A stretch of 34,989 nucleotides of DNA, taken from positions 1 to 34,989 of the forward strand of contig JAJTCN010000048.1 in assembly GCA_021323335.1 (NCBI GenBank), in the 5' to 3' direction. The position numbers and the translations under genes were made by a program. This DNA comes from Ramlibacter sp. (lineage in GTDB: Bacteria; Pseudomonadota; Gammaproteobacteria; Burkholderiales; Burkholderiaceae_C). Within the stretch, counting starts at the first letter, position 1. Each line of letters starts with the position of its first letter. Positions 8,388 to 15,902 of the stretch are shown here, piece by piece. The notes under the pieces were generated by a model. The model was not told the DNA's origin. It worked only from the letters and a program-made list of their open reading frames with translations, and made no database searches.

Positions 8388-8897
8388 TCACCTCTCCGCC
8401 GCCACCACCATCGCCACCACCGCCCCCATCCACCGTCCCACCGCCACCAACCCACAGATCGCCAGCGCCACCGCCACGAACGCCGCGGCCTCGTGGCCGC
8501 CCGACCTGGCCACCAGGGCCACGGCCGCGGCGACACACGCACCGCCCAGCAACGCCATGGCCAGCTCGCTGCGCCACCACGGCATGCGGGGCGCCGACTG
8601 GCCCTCGGCCGCTGCCTTGGCGAGCATCAGCCGCGCAACGAGGCCGAGCCACACGCCGGCCAGCAGCGCCAGCATCACCAGCATCGAAAAGCGGCTGTAC
8701 AAGGCGGCATGCAGGCAAGCCACGCCGAGGGCGGCGCTGACGATCGCCCACCAGGGCGGCTGGCGCAGGTAGAAGGGGAGGTCCGGGTCCTGCGGCTTGC
8801 GCAATGCCTGGATGGGAAGGCGGTCCAGCCAGGCGGCGACGGCGACGCCGAGGAAGAGGACCGCGAGGACGAGGAAGACGACGCTTCGAAGGTTCAC
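8388..8897 (-). CDS. Small membrane protein of unknown function
   Basis: 169 residues starting at a GTG (MNLRSVVFLVLAVLFL). About four to five hydrophobic segments are visible: 5-24, 50-68, 70-92, about 112-130 and 140-166. Between the first two lies a hydrophilic stretch with LRKPQDPDLPFYLRQPPWW. No known family is recognised. It is convergent with the substrate-binding-protein gene. A low-complexity G/T-rich stretch makes up its 3' end (8390-8460), so the end of the protein is poorly constrained. A weak GAAGG precedes the GTG. Confidence 0.6.
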   Translation of the reverse strand: MNLRSVVFLVLAVLFLGVAVAAWLDRLPIQALRKPQDPDLPFYLRQPPWWAIVSAALGVACLHAALYSRFSMLVMLALLAGVWLGLVARLMLAKAAAEGQSAPRMPWWRSELAMALLGGACVAAAVALVARSGGHEAAAFVAVALAICGLVAVGRWMGAVVAMVVAAER

Positions 8898-9027
8898 GGG
8901 CGGTGGCCTTCGGCCGGGTGAGGTCCGGCCTCGCGGTCATCTTAGGATGGGCCGGCGCAAAGGGCGACCCTTGCGTGGTGTGGGTGCCACGCAGGGAGCA
9001 TCACGTTCGCGGCCTTTGCCGCCCGAC

Positions 9028-9411
9028 TTACTTCGCCGGCTTCTTCGGCTTGCGCGCGGCGTCCAGCGCGGCCGACTTCTCGGCCTGCTTTTCGGCGCGC
9101 GTCTTGGTGGCCTTGGGTTTCTTGGTTTCCTTGGCGGCCTGCGCGTCCGCGCTGACCTTCGGCTTGTCCTTGGCCGTGGGGCGATGCGTGCGCACCAGCT
9201 TGTCCAGGGCGGTGGGCCCGGGCTTCAAGGCCTGCGCCCGGCGCTCGGCCCGCTGTTCCTTGAGCAGCTGGCGCTCCTCGGCCAGGGCGGTCTCGAGCTC
9301 GGAAGGCGCCTTGTCGGCGCCGGCAGTGGCTACGCGGCTCGCCATCGCGCGATGCAATGCCCTCCCGTTGTCGGAGAGCCTCTTTTTGAATGACGCAGAG
9401 CGAATCGGCAT
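9028..9411 (-). CDS. Small basic Lys/Ala-rich protein
   Basis: 127 residues, strongly basic, with a predicted coiled-coil or helical middle (ELETALAEERQLLKEQRAER) and a disordered C-terminal tail of Lys, Ala and Pro (ending DAARKPKKPAK). A good CAGGAGAA ribosome site stands 5-12 bases before the ATG. The tail resembles histone-H1-like or ribosome/nucleoid-associated bacterial proteins in composition only, so DNA or RNA binding is speculation. It is monocistronic. Confidence 0.6.
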   Translation of the reverse strand: MPIRSASFKKRLSDNGRALHRAMASRVATAGADKAPSELETALAEERQLLKEQRAERRAQALKPGPTALDKLVRTHRPTAKDKPKVSADAQAAKETKKPKATKTRAEKQAEKSAALDAARKPKKPAK

Positions 9412-9491
9412 GTGACAGTTCTCCTGGAATTGGAAGGCAAATGTAGGCGCTTCTCGCCACGCCGAGCCAGCATCGCTACGAAATGCTTCGA

Positions 9492-9593
9492 CTACCTGTC
9501 CAGCATCGGCTCCGGCGTGGGCATCGGCCCGGTCGGCGGCTGGGGCTGCGGATTCAGCGGGGGCAGGGGTTCGGGCGGGGGTTGGGTGGCCAT
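9492..9593 (-). CDS. Possible proline-rich microprotein
   Basis: 33-codon frame encoding a protein that starts MATQPPPEPLPPLNPQ and ends PEPMLDR. About 40 per cent of it is proline, with repeated PEP/PxP units. Short Pro-rich proteins of this sort occur in Burkholderiales, but no clear ribosome site precedes the ATG (only an ACACCCACC stretch) and no domain is recognised. Its low-complexity composition could be chance in this GC-rich region. The rest of the gap from 9412 to 9702 holds only a REP-like palindrome. Confidence 0.3.
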   Translation of the reverse strand: MATQPPPEPLPPLNPQPQPPTGPMPTPEPMLDR

Positions 9594-9663
9594 GGTGGGT
9601 GTCGTGGAAAGGGAGGGCCCCACTTTATGCGGACATCATCTGCAGAGGGGCAAGCTGCGGCGC

Positions 9664-9702
9664 GCCCCTCACCCCAGCCCTCTGCCCGGAGGGGAGAGGG
9701 GG
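9664..9702. repeat. REP-like palindrome, family A copy 1
   Basis: CCCCTCACCCCAGCCCTCTG followed by a self-complementary CCGGAGGGGAGAGGG part. It lies immediately beyond the stop of the VOC gene. It is the same family as copies at 11635, 16834, 17515 and (inverted) 21131: a CCCTCACCCCGGCCCTC head and a C-rich/G-rich hairpin. Confidence 0.8.
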
Positions 9703-10089
9703 CTAACTGCCCGGCACCTCTTCGATCAGCGCCATGATGTTGCCCTCGCTGTCCTTGAACCACGCCGCCTTGGCCCCGCCTGCCGTGATGGCGCCCTGTG
9801 GGCTCTTCTCGCCCGGGATGTCGTAGTCCTCGAACACCACTCCCCGGGCCTTGAGCTTCACGATCAGGCCGTCGACGTCCTCCACCGACCAGAAGGCCTG
9901 GCTGGCCTGCGACGTGCCGGCGTTCGGCGTGAGGTAAAGAAAGCAGGCGGTTCCGCCGCCGAACGCGTACGCGACGCCGCCCTCGCGCACCTCCTTCGGT
10001 CGCAGGCCGAGCTTGCCTTCGTAGAACTGCCGCGCCCGGGCCAGGTCGCTGGCCGGGATGTAGGCGTACAGGGGGAAGTCGTGCAGCAT
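9703..10089 (-). CDS. VOC (glyoxalase/bleomycin-resistance fold) family protein
   Basis: 128 residues covering one vicinal-oxygen-chelate module with paired beta-alpha-beta-beta-beta motifs. Visible segments are MLHDFPLYAYIPASDLARAR, FYEGKLGLRP, the GGTACFLYLTP strand, and a C-terminal WFKDSEGNIMALIEE that matches the family's final strand with its Glu metal-ligand position. It acts in the cytosol; substrate unknown. It follows the DUF1428 gene with a 2-bp gap and is probably co-transcribed with it. Confidence 0.9.
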   Translation of the reverse strand: MLHDFPLYAYIPASDLARARQFYEGKLGLRPKEVREGGVAYAFGGGTACFLYLTPNAGTSQASQAFWSVEDVDGLIVKLKARGVVFEDYDIPGEKSPQGAITAGGAKAAWFKDSEGNIMALIEEVPGS

Positions 10090-10091
10090 GC

Positions 10092-10445
10092 TCAGCGGCT
10101 GACGATGGCCTGGAAGCCGCCGAAGATCATCCGCTTGCCGTCGAAGGGCATCTTCGCCATGTCGTGCTCCATCTCCGGGTCTTCCATGGAGCTCTTCATG
10201 CCGGCGTCGCGCACGGCCTTGGAGGGCCAGGTGATCCAGGAGAAGACGACCGCTTCGTCATCCTTGCGCTGCACGGCCATGGTGAAGGACGTCAGCTTGC
10301 CCTCGGGCACGTCGTCGCCCCAGCATTCGACGACGCTCAGGGCGCCGTGCCTCTTGAAGACGGCGGCCGCCTGTTCCGCCAGGGCGCGGTAGGCCTCCTT
10401 CTTGGCCGTGGGAACGGCGAGGACGAATCCATCTACGTAGTTCAT
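10092..10445 (-). CDS. DUF1428 family protein (YbaA-like)
   Basis: 117 residues matching the DUF1428 family (E. coli YbaA type), a small dimeric alpha/beta ferredoxin-like fold of unknown function. Diagnostic parts are MNYVDGFVLAVPTAKKEAYR, VECWGDDVPEGK, and the C-terminal MPFDGKRMIFGGFQ. A TAGGAG ribosome site precedes the ATG. It is the first gene of a two-gene operon with the VOC protein; such pairs are common in Proteobacteria. Confidence 0.92.
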   Translation of the reverse strand: MNYVDGFVLAVPTAKKEAYRALAEQAAAVFKRHGALSVVECWGDDVPEGKLTSFTMAVQRKDDEAVVFSWITWPSKAVRDAGMKSSMEDPEMEHDMAKMPFDGKRMIFGGFQAIVSR

Positions 10446-10529
10446 GCGTTGCTCCTATTGGGTAGCGCGACGGCAGGGTTGCCGCCCCGTATGTCACGAC
10501 GAAGGAGCATGATAGGAATCGACAGCCAT

Positions 10530-10558
10530 GTCGGGGTGCCTTCGGCAACCCGACCTAC
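10530..10558. repeat. REP-like palindrome, family B copy 1
   Basis: GTCGGGGTGCC-TTC-GGCAACCCGAC plus CTAC: an 11-bp stem with one mismatch, between the DUF1428 start and the Tim44-like gene. The same family occurs as an inverted pair at 19584-19658. Confidence 0.75.
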
Positions 10559-10660
10559 AGTTCGCATTTACCTGAGCGATGATGCGGGTCTGTCTGCTTT
10601 TACGTTCACTCGTTACCGGTTACCTTCGACGGTCCGGTAATGCTCTCCAAGGAGACTCTC

Positions 10661-11620
10661 GTGAGAAAAACTCTAGCCCTGTTCGCCGTGGTCCTGACCC
10701 TGGGCATGACGGCCATGTCCTTCGACGCCGAAGCCCGACGCCTCGGCGGCGGCAAGTCCGCAGGCATGCAGCGGCAAACCCAGACCGCGCCGCCGGCCAA
10801 CACGCCCGGCAGCCCCACCAATGCGGCCACGCCTGCGGCCGGCACCGCGGCTGCGGCCGGCGCTCCCGCCGCGGCAGCGGCCAAGCGCAGCTGGATGGGG
10901 CCCATCGCCGGTCTCGCGGCCGGTATCGGCCTGATGGCCCTGATGTCGCACCTGGGCCTGAGCGAAGCCTTCGGCAACATGCTGATGATCGGCCTGCTGG
11001 TGATGGCGGTGCTGCTGGTGGTCGGGTTCATCATGCGCAAGCGGGCTGCCGCGCAAGGCGGCCCGATGGCCGCCGGCGCGGGTGGCGTCGGCAACATGCG
11101 CGGCCCGTTCGGCCAGCCGCAGCAGACGGCTTACCAAGGCAACGAACCGGCGGCGCAGCCGCGGGGCGGCTCGCTGATCGGGTCGCGCATCGGTGGCGGA
11201 AGCGCCTTCGGTGGAGCTGCCGCCGCAACGGCCGGCGTGGGTTCCATCCCTGCGGACTTCGACGCGGCCGGCTTTGCCAAGAACGCGGAAGACCAGTTCA
11301 TGGCGCTGCAAGCGGCCAACGACGCGGGCGACCTGGTGCGCCTGCGCAGCTACCTCACGCCGGAGATGTTCGAGGCGGTCAAGGCGGACATCGAAACGCG
11401 TGGCGACGCGCCGCAGCAGACGCAGGTGTTCGGCCTGAATGCGCAGGTGCTGGACGTGGCCGAGGAAGGCAACCAGTACGTGGTGAGCGTGCGCTTCCAG
11501 GGCAGCGTGCGCGACGAAGTCGGCGCGGTGCCGGAGGACCTGAACGAGATCTGGCACCTGGCGAAGCCGAAGCAGGGCATGGGTGGGTGGGTGATCGCGG
11601 GGATCCAGCAGGTGCAGTGA
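10661..11620 (+). CDS. Tim44-like domain membrane protein
   Basis: 319 residues. A Sec signal (RKTLALFAVVLTLGMTAMSF, then DAEA) is followed by a Gln/Pro/Ala-rich linker (about 35-75), a hydrophobic region with one or two membrane segments (about 85-128), a Gly/Gln-rich linker, and a Tim44-like domain (about 195-319) ending GMGGWVIAGIQQVQ. The family's C-terminal domain has a cystatin/NTF2-like fold; bacterial members are membrane proteins of uncertain role. The GTG at 10661 was chosen because AAGGAG sits 6 bases before it and it gives a clean signal peptide. An in-frame ATG at 10640 has no ribosome site. A strong terminator lies 63 bp after the stop. Confidence 0.88.
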   Translation: MRKTLALFAVVLTLGMTAMSFDAEARRLGGGKSAGMQRQTQTAPPANTPGSPTNAATPAAGTAAAAGAPAAAAAKRSWMGPIAGLAAGIGLMALMSHLGLSEAFGNMLMIGLLVMAVLLVVGFIMRKRAAAQGGPMAAGAGGVGNMRGPFGQPQQTAYQGNEPAAQPRGGSLIGSRIGGGSAFGGAAAATAGVGSIPADFDAAGFAKNAEDQFMALQAANDAGDLVRLRSYLTPEMFEAVKADIETRGDAPQQTQVFGLNAQVLDVAEEGNQYVVSVRFQGSVRDEVGAVPEDLNEIWHLAKPKQGMGGWVIAGIQQVQ

Positions 11621-11634
11621 GTGCCGCGCTGAGG

Positions 11635-11676
11635 GCGCCCCCACCCCGGCCCTCCCCCAGGGGGGGAGGGAGGGAG
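11635..11676. repeat. REP-like palindrome, family A copy 2
   Basis: CCCACCCCGGCCCTCCCCCA followed by GGGGGGAGGGAGGG. It starts about 15 bp after the Tim44-like stop and before the terminator. Confidence 0.75.
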
Positions 11677-11682
11677 ACGAAG

Positions 11683-11707
11683 AAGGACGCCGAAAGGCGT
11701 CCTTTTT
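11683..11707. terminator. Rho-independent terminator
   Basis: Perfect 9-bp stem AAGGACGCC / GGCGTCCTT closed by a GAAA tetraloop and followed by TTT. It serves the Tim44-like gene. Its 3' edge touches the stop of the convergent CMD-family gene, and the A-rich left flank lets it act in both directions. Confidence 0.9.
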
Positions 11708-12303
11708 CAATTCTGACCGTGCTTGCCCGGCGACCAGTCGCCGCGCGGCGCGGCATTGCGCGCCACCGCCAGCGGCACGGCCTCCAGCGGCGTGCCCATG
11801 GTGTCGTTCCAGCGGTTCAGGAAGCCGAACATGGCCACCACGCCGAGGATCTCGACGATCTCGCTCTCGCTCCAGTGCCGGCGCACCCGCTCGAACACGT
11901 CGTCGGTCACGGCGTTCGGTTGCGACGAGGCCGCCAGCGCGAAGCCGAGCGCGGCGCGCTCCTTCTCGCTGTACAGCGGGCTGGTCTCGTAGGTCCACAC
12001 CGCCGCCAGCTTCTCGTCGCTCACGCCGAAGTTGTGCGCACCCAGCAGGGTGTGCGCCTGGCAGTACAGGCAGCCGGCGGCCTTGCTGGCCACGTGGCCG
12101 ATCAGGCGACGGAAGCCCAGCTCCACCTCGCCGGCGGGGTCCATCACGGCGGCATTGAGGTCGGCGAAGGCCTTCACCAGTTTCGGCTTGCGCTGCATGG
12201 TGAGCACGCTGTTCGGCGTGAAGCCGAGCGTGGAGAGGAAGAAGTCGAAGTGCGCCTTGAGCTCCGGCGTGGTCTCGGGTGGCAGGGGTTGCAGTCGGTG
12301 CAT
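11707..12303 (-). CDS. Carboxymuconolactone decarboxylase / AhpD-like family protein
   Basis: 198 residues, all-helical CMD/AhpD fold. The signature SKAAGCLYCQAHTL carries the CxxC and downstream His of the alkylhydroperoxidase-type active site, about residues 80-90. A second conserved helix pair (YSEKERAALGFALAAS; SEIVEILGVVAMFGFLNRWN) completes the family pattern. A thiol-based peroxidase or reductase role is likely from the CxxC; a true decarboxylase role is unlikely. The stop is next to the bidirectional terminator. The ribosome site is poor (C-run before the ATG). Confidence 0.88.
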   Translation of the reverse strand: MHRLQPLPPETTPELKAHFDFFLSTLGFTPNSVLTMQRKPKLVKAFADLNAAVMDPAGEVELGFRRLIGHVASKAAGCLYCQAHTLLGAHNFGVSDEKLAAVWTYETSPLYSEKERAALGFALAASSQPNAVTDDVFERVRRHWSESEIVEILGVVAMFGFLNRWNDTMGTPLEAVPLAVARNAAPRGDWSPGKHGQN

Positions 12304-12337
12304 GCGGTGTCCGGGGGGGGATGTGAAGGTGGAAACG

Positions 12338-13222
12338 TCAGGCCTTGCCCTGCAGCAGGCGCTGCAGCAGCGGGTGCTGGATCTTTCGCTCGGCGACGAT
12401 CAGGTGGAAGTGCTCCACCAGTTCCGGCGCGTCGCCCAGCAGGCGCATGGTCTTGTCCTGCAGCAGTTCGTCGCGCGACCACACGCTGGAGGGAAAGGCG
12501 CCCATGCCGCTGCGGCCGAAGGCGGCCAGCAGGGCGCTGTCTTCGAACTCGCCCGCCACGCGCGGGCGGATGCCATGGCGCTCGAACCACTGGTCCAGCC
12601 GCGGCCGGATGGCGGCATGCGCGGTGGGCAGCAGGATCGGCAGTTCGGCCAGGCAGGCGGGGAAGGGCTGCTTGCACTGCCTGGCCAGGTGCGCCGGCGC
12701 GAACCACGACATCGCTGCCTCGCCAAGCTTGTGGCCATACAGGCGCAGGTTGGGATTGGGCGGCGCAGGGCGGTCGGACAGCACGGCGTCCAGCCGGTGC
12801 AGCGCCAGGTCCGCCAGCAGGCGGTCGAATTCGTCTTCGTGGCAAAGCAGGCGAACGCGCGGGTCTTCCACCGCGGGCTCCAGCAGGTGGCGCACCACGA
12901 GCTTGGGCAGGCCGTCCGACATGCCCACCGCCAGCCGCAGGCCCTGGCCGGTGGCGGCTTCGCGCACGGCGTCGGGCAGTTGTTCGCCGAGCTGGAAGAT
13001 CTGGTCGGCCAGGGCCATCGCCGCCACGCCGGCGTCGGTGAGGGCGACGCCGCGGCCGGCCGGCTTGAAGAGGGAATGCCCCAGCTCCTGCTCCAGCAGG
13101 CGGACCTGCGCGCTGACCGTCTGCACCGCCATGCCCAGGCGGTTGGCGGCACGCGCGATGCCGCCTTCCTTGGCGACCACCCAGAAGTAGTAGAGATGGC
13201 GGTAGTTGAGGGGGGCGGTCAT
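12338..13222 (-). CDS. nhaR: LysR-type regulator of the NhaR subfamily
   Basis: 294 residues. The N-terminal helix-turn-helix NYRHLYYFWVVAKEGGIARA is the hallmark of NhaR-like regulators, which in E. coli activate the Na+/H+ antiporter nhaA and osmC. The effector domain covers about 90-290. Here no antiporter is adjacent. Instead it is divergent from an MFS transporter, with only 23 bp between the two start codons, so it probably controls that gene and itself. A perfect dyad fills that gap. The CMD-family gene lies 34 bp downstream in the same direction and may be co-transcribed. The symbol is given by subfamily, not proven function. Confidence 0.82.
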   Translation of the reverse strand: MTAPLNYRHLYYFWVVAKEGGIARAANRLGMAVQTVSAQVRLLEQELGHSLFKPAGRGVALTDAGVAAMALADQIFQLGEQLPDAVREAATGQGLRLAVGMSDGLPKLVVRHLLEPAVEDPRVRLLCHEDEFDRLLADLALHRLDAVLSDRPAPPNPNLRLYGHKLGEAAMSWFAPAHLARQCKQPFPACLAELPILLPTAHAAIRPRLDQWFERHGIRPRVAGEFEDSALLAAFGRSGMGAFPSSVWSRDELLQDKTMRLLGDAPELVEHFHLIVAERKIQHPLLQRLLQGKA

Positions 13223-13226
13223 GTCG

Positions 13227-13245
13227 GCGCTATTCTGCCTAGCGC
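13227..13245. promoter_or_regulatory. Candidate operator between nhaR-like and MFS genes
   Basis: GCGCTA-N7-TAGCGC, a perfect 6-bp-arm dyad occupying nearly the whole 23-bp gap between two divergent start codons. Its right end touches the MFS ATG. It is probably the binding site of the adjacent LysR-type protein, though its spacing (T-N9-A) is not the classic T-N11-A. A TATTCT -10-like element lies inside it. Confidence 0.5.
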
Positions 13246-14412
13246 ATGAAGAACCATTCCAATTCGCTGTTTTCCGCCTTCGTCCCGCTGCTGCCTTTCA
13301 TGGCGGTGGTGTTCGCCGGCATGCTGGCCACCGGCATGACCCTGCCCGTCATCCCGCGCCACGTGCACGACGCGCTGGGGCAGGGCACGACGATGGTGGG
13401 CGTGGTGATGGGCGCGCAGTTCCTCTCCGCTTTCGTCGGACGGATGTGGGCCGGCCACATCGCCGATGCGCACGGGCCGCGGCGCGTGGCCGTGGTGGGG
13501 CTGCTGGCCGCGTGCGGCACCGGCATCGTCTACCTGGCGTCCCTGCAGTTCGCCGATCGGGTGCCCGCCGCCGTCGCCCTGGTCATTGCAGCGCGCCTGC
13601 TCACAGGCGTGGCGGAGAGCTTCCTCATCACCAGCGTGCTGGCCTGGGCGATGGCGCGGCTCGGGCCCGCGCACACGGGCAAGGTGCTCGGCTGGGTGGG
13701 GGTGGCGATCTTTGGCGCGGTCGGGGTCGGTTCGCCCTTCGGCGTGGCGCTGCACTCGCGGCTCGGCTTCGAAGGCGTGGCCATCGCCGCGATGCTGATC
13801 CCGTTGCTGCCGTTGGCCGGCGTGCTGCTGATGCACGAGGAGCGGCCGGGGGCGCATGCGCGCGCGCGGTTCCTGGGCGTGATCGGCAACGTCAGGCTGC
13901 CGGGCCTGGGACTGATGCTGTGCTCCAGTGCCTACGCAATGATCACCATCTTCGCCGTGCTGCTGTTCGTGGAACGCGGATGGGGCGGCGGCGCGCTGGC
14001 GCTCACCAGCATGGGCGTGGGCTTCATCGTGGCGCGGCTGCTGTTCGGGCACTTGCCGGACCAGGTGGGCGGCGCGCGCGTCACGCTGGTGGCCGTGCTG
14101 GTGGAGGCCGCGGGGCTGGCCATGATCTGGGCGGCGCCGGGGCCGGAGGTGGCGTGGCTCGGTGCGGCGCTGGGCGGCGGTGGCTATGCCCTGGCTTTCC
14201 AGGGTCTCGGGGTCGAAGCGGTGCGGCGGGCCCCACCCCAAAGTCGCGGCGCGGCGATGGGGGCATACGTCGCTTTCCAGGACGTGGCGATGGCGTCTTC
14301 GGGGCCGCTGGGCGGAATGCTGGCACAGGCGATGGGATTGGGGAGCGTCTTCCTGGTGGGGGCTGTGCTGGCTGCGGCGGGGGCGGGCGTGGCGCTGAAG
14401 TTGATGCGCTAA
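13246..14412 (+). CDS. MFS transporter (YhhS/AraJ-like efflux group)
   Basis: 388 residues with twelve hydrophobic segments in two halves, a size typical of small drug or sugar efflux MFS proteins. The motif-A-like loop GRMWAGHIADAHGPRR lies between helices 2 and 3 (about residues 65-82). A second loop, ARLLFGHLPDQVGGAR, lies at the matching place in the second half, about 265-280. It is likely an inner-membrane proton-coupled exporter; the substrate is unknown. No Shine-Dalgarno is visible before the ATG, and the 23-bp gap to nhaR leaves little room for a leader, so a very short or leaderless transcript is possible. Confidence 0.88.
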   Translation: MKNHSNSLFSAFVPLLPFMAVVFAGMLATGMTLPVIPRHVHDALGQGTTMVGVVMGAQFLSAFVGRMWAGHIADAHGPRRVAVVGLLAACGTGIVYLASLQFADRVPAAVALVIAARLLTGVAESFLITSVLAWAMARLGPAHTGKVLGWVGVAIFGAVGVGSPFGVALHSRLGFEGVAIAAMLIPLLPLAGVLLMHEERPGAHARARFLGVIGNVRLPGLGLMLCSSAYAMITIFAVLLFVERGWGGGALALTSMGVGFIVARLLFGHLPDQVGGARVTLVAVLVEAAGLAMIWAAPGPEVAWLGAALGGGGYALAFQGLGVEAVRRAPPQSRGAAMGAYVAFQDVAMASSGPLGGMLAQAMGLGSVFLVGAVLAAAGAGVALKLMR

Positions 14413-14413
14413 G

Positions 14414-14496
14414 TGTCATTCCCGCGGAGGCGGGAATCCAGGGCGTCCATGCACCCGAATTCGGGAGCCCTGGTTCCCCGCCTTCGCGGGGATGAC
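14414..14496. repeat. REP-like palindrome pair, family C
   Basis: Two facing hairpin units: GTCATTCCCGCGGAGGCGGG at the left and CCCCGCCTTCGCGGGGATGAC at the right (stem CCCCGC/GCGGGG). They bracket a short spacer, directly after the MFS stop. This widespread proteobacterial repeat also occurs as a single unit at 18481. Confidence 0.85.
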
Positions 14497-14582
14497 GAAA
14501 GCGTGTCAAGCCCAAAGTTCTCGGCGTCGCTCGCGCGCAACCCCGCCGGAGGCGCCGAAATTTTTTTTCGGTCTGACAAGCC

Positions 14583-14795
14583 TGTGGATGGTTCCGGCAC
14601 AACCCGGGGGTTATCCACACCGGCCGGTGCGGCGGCCAAGTTGTTCATTTCTGTAGGACAGCTCCGACGCAGTGCTGCGCACAGTGGTGCAGGCCACGCA
14701 AGTACCTGACGCGCAAAGGGAAAAAGCGCCTTGTCCACAGCGCAGGGCCGCCCTTAGCTACTACTGCTATCTTGAACTAAAGGAATTTAAGAAGA
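14583..14795 (+). other. oriC-like DnaA box / DnaA-trio module
   Basis: Gene-free stretch (14413-14889 holds no gene). It contains a consensus DnaA box TTATCCACA (14611-14619), a reverse partial box TGTGGATGG (14583-14591) and a near-consensus box TTGTCCACA (14731-14739). The last is followed by a 14-bp GC-rich spacer, then CTA-CTA-CTG-CTA (14758-14769) and an AT-rich tract reading TAAAGGAATTTAAGAAG. Box, GC-rich spacer, CTA/TTA triplets and AT-rich DNA is the order of the bacterial basal unwinding system at oriC, for example in Bacillus subtilis. dnaA, dnaN and rpmH are not nearby, so this could be the true origin away from dnaA, a relic or duplicate, or a DnaA-regulated promoter for the next gene. 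Confidence 0.45.
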
Positions 14796-14889
14796 CATCA
14801 GCGGACAACCGGCGCCGGTTCCGCCAGGCGCTTCAAACCGGTTTCGGGAAGGCGCAGAATCCGGCCCTTCGGTGTTGGAGGAGATCGTC

Positions 14890-15480
14890 ATGCTGCTGCT
14901 CGTCCTCGGGCTGGTCGTGTTTTTGGGTGTGCACTCCACGCGCATCTTCGCGGACGGCTGGCGCACGTCGATGATCCAGCGCCTGGGCGAGAAGCCGTGG
15001 AAGGGGCTGTACGCCATCGCATCGATCGTCGGCTTCGTGCTGATCGTCTATGGCTACGGCCTGGCGCGGCAGAACCCGGTGGTGCTGTGGCCTCAGCCGC
15101 CGGTGGCCATGCGGCACATCGCGGCGCTGCTGACGCTGGTGGCCTTCGTGCTGTTCTTCGCGCCCTACGTGCCGCGCAACCACTTCAAGGCCAAGCTGCG
15201 GCACCCGCAGGTGATCGGCGTGAAGGTCTGGGCCTTCGCCCACCTGCTGGCCAACAACACACTGGCCGACCTGCTGCTGTTCGGCGGCTTCCTGCTGTGG
15301 GCGGTGCTGAGTTTCCGGGCGGCCCGCAGGCGCGAGCGGACCCTGGCGACCCTGCCGCCTGCCGGCACGCCGATGGGCACCGCGCTCACCGCGGCGATCG
15401 GCATCGCTGCCTGGGTGGCCTTCGCGTTCTGGCTGCACACGCGCTGGATCGGCGTGGCGCCGATGGGCGTCAGCGCCTAG
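14890..15480 (+). CDS. NnrU-family membrane protein
   Basis: 196 residues with about five or six membrane segments, matching the NnrU family (named from denitrification loci; function unproven). Diagnostic parts are the N-terminal LVVFLGVHSTRIF, the KGLYAIASIVGFVLIVYGYG segment, RHIAALLTLVAFVLFFAPYVP and HPQVIGVKVWAFAHLLANN. GGAGGAG six bases before the ATG at 14890 fixes the start. Two upstream in-frame codons (GTG 14872, TTG 14875) overlap that site and are rejected. It is tail-to-tail with the next gene: the two stop codons share CTAG at 15477-15480. Confidence 0.9.
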   Translation: MLLLVLGLVVFLGVHSTRIFADGWRTSMIQRLGEKPWKGLYAIASIVGFVLIVYGYGLARQNPVVLWPQPPVAMRHIAALLTLVAFVLFFAPYVPRNHFKAKLRHPQVIGVKVWAFAHLLANNTLADLLLFGGFLLWAVLSFRAARRRERTLATLPPAGTPMGTALTAAIGIAAWVAFAFWLHTRWIGVAPMGVSA

Positions 15481-15902
15481 CAGCGATAGCGGAACTGCTC
15501 GTTGCGCTTCTGCTGCCGGCGCGCCTCCAGGAAGGCCTGCATGTCCGGCGGCTGCCCTTGCTTCGTGAGGGCATCGATGTTGTGCAGTTCCGCTTGGGCA
15601 GCGTCGCAACGCGCGTCGCGCACCCGGGCAGGGCGCATCGCTTCGGCAGCGGCGATCGATACCGGCGGAGCGTTGTCGACGGCGATGCGGTGCTCGCCGA
15701 TGCCGTCCGGGCAGGGCTGGTCCGAATAGGTCGTGACGCCGTTCACGATGCACTTGGTGACGGCGTGCGGGTTCGGCGGAACATGCGGTTCTGCCTTGGC
15801 ATGCGGTGCGACCAACACCAGCAGGGTGCCGAGCGCGGCGCCGGTGGCCAGCACCTTCCAGCCGCGGGCATCCGGCAGGGTGGTGGCGTTGCGTGGCTCC
15901 AT
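15477..15902 (-). CDS. Exported protein with DUF4124-like domain
   Basis: 141 residues. A hydrophobic segment at about 16-37 (VLATGAALGTLLVLVAPHAKA) is followed by A-E-P, fitting a signal peptide. A DUF4124-like motif KCIVNGVTTYSDQPCP follows at about 50-65, with the paired Cys expected for a small disulphide-stabilised periplasmic fold. The C-terminal 45 residues, from RCDAAQAELHNIDAL to QFRYRC, are closely alike those of the next protein on this strand (16045-16758). Role unknown; probably periplasmic. Confidence 0.75.
   Translation of the reverse strand: MEPRNATTLPDARGWKVLATGAALGTLLVLVAPHAKAEPHVPPNPHAVTKCIVNGVTTYSDQPCPDGIGEHRIAVDNAPPVSIAAAEAMRPARVRDARCDAAQAELHNIDALTKQGQPPDMQAFLEARRQQKRNEQFRYRC

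Noticed and set aside
9412..10392. 326-codon plus-strand open frame
   Set aside because: Antisense to the VOC and DUF1428 genes, which have clear families and ribosome sites.
14543..14570. Possible terminator before the T8 tract
   Set aside because: The T-run is clear but the preceding stem is only a weak GGCGCC self-pair; not supported.
14672..14974. Open frame in the oriC-like gap
   Set aside because: No domain; crosses the DnaA-box tract and runs into the NnrU gene in the wrong frame.
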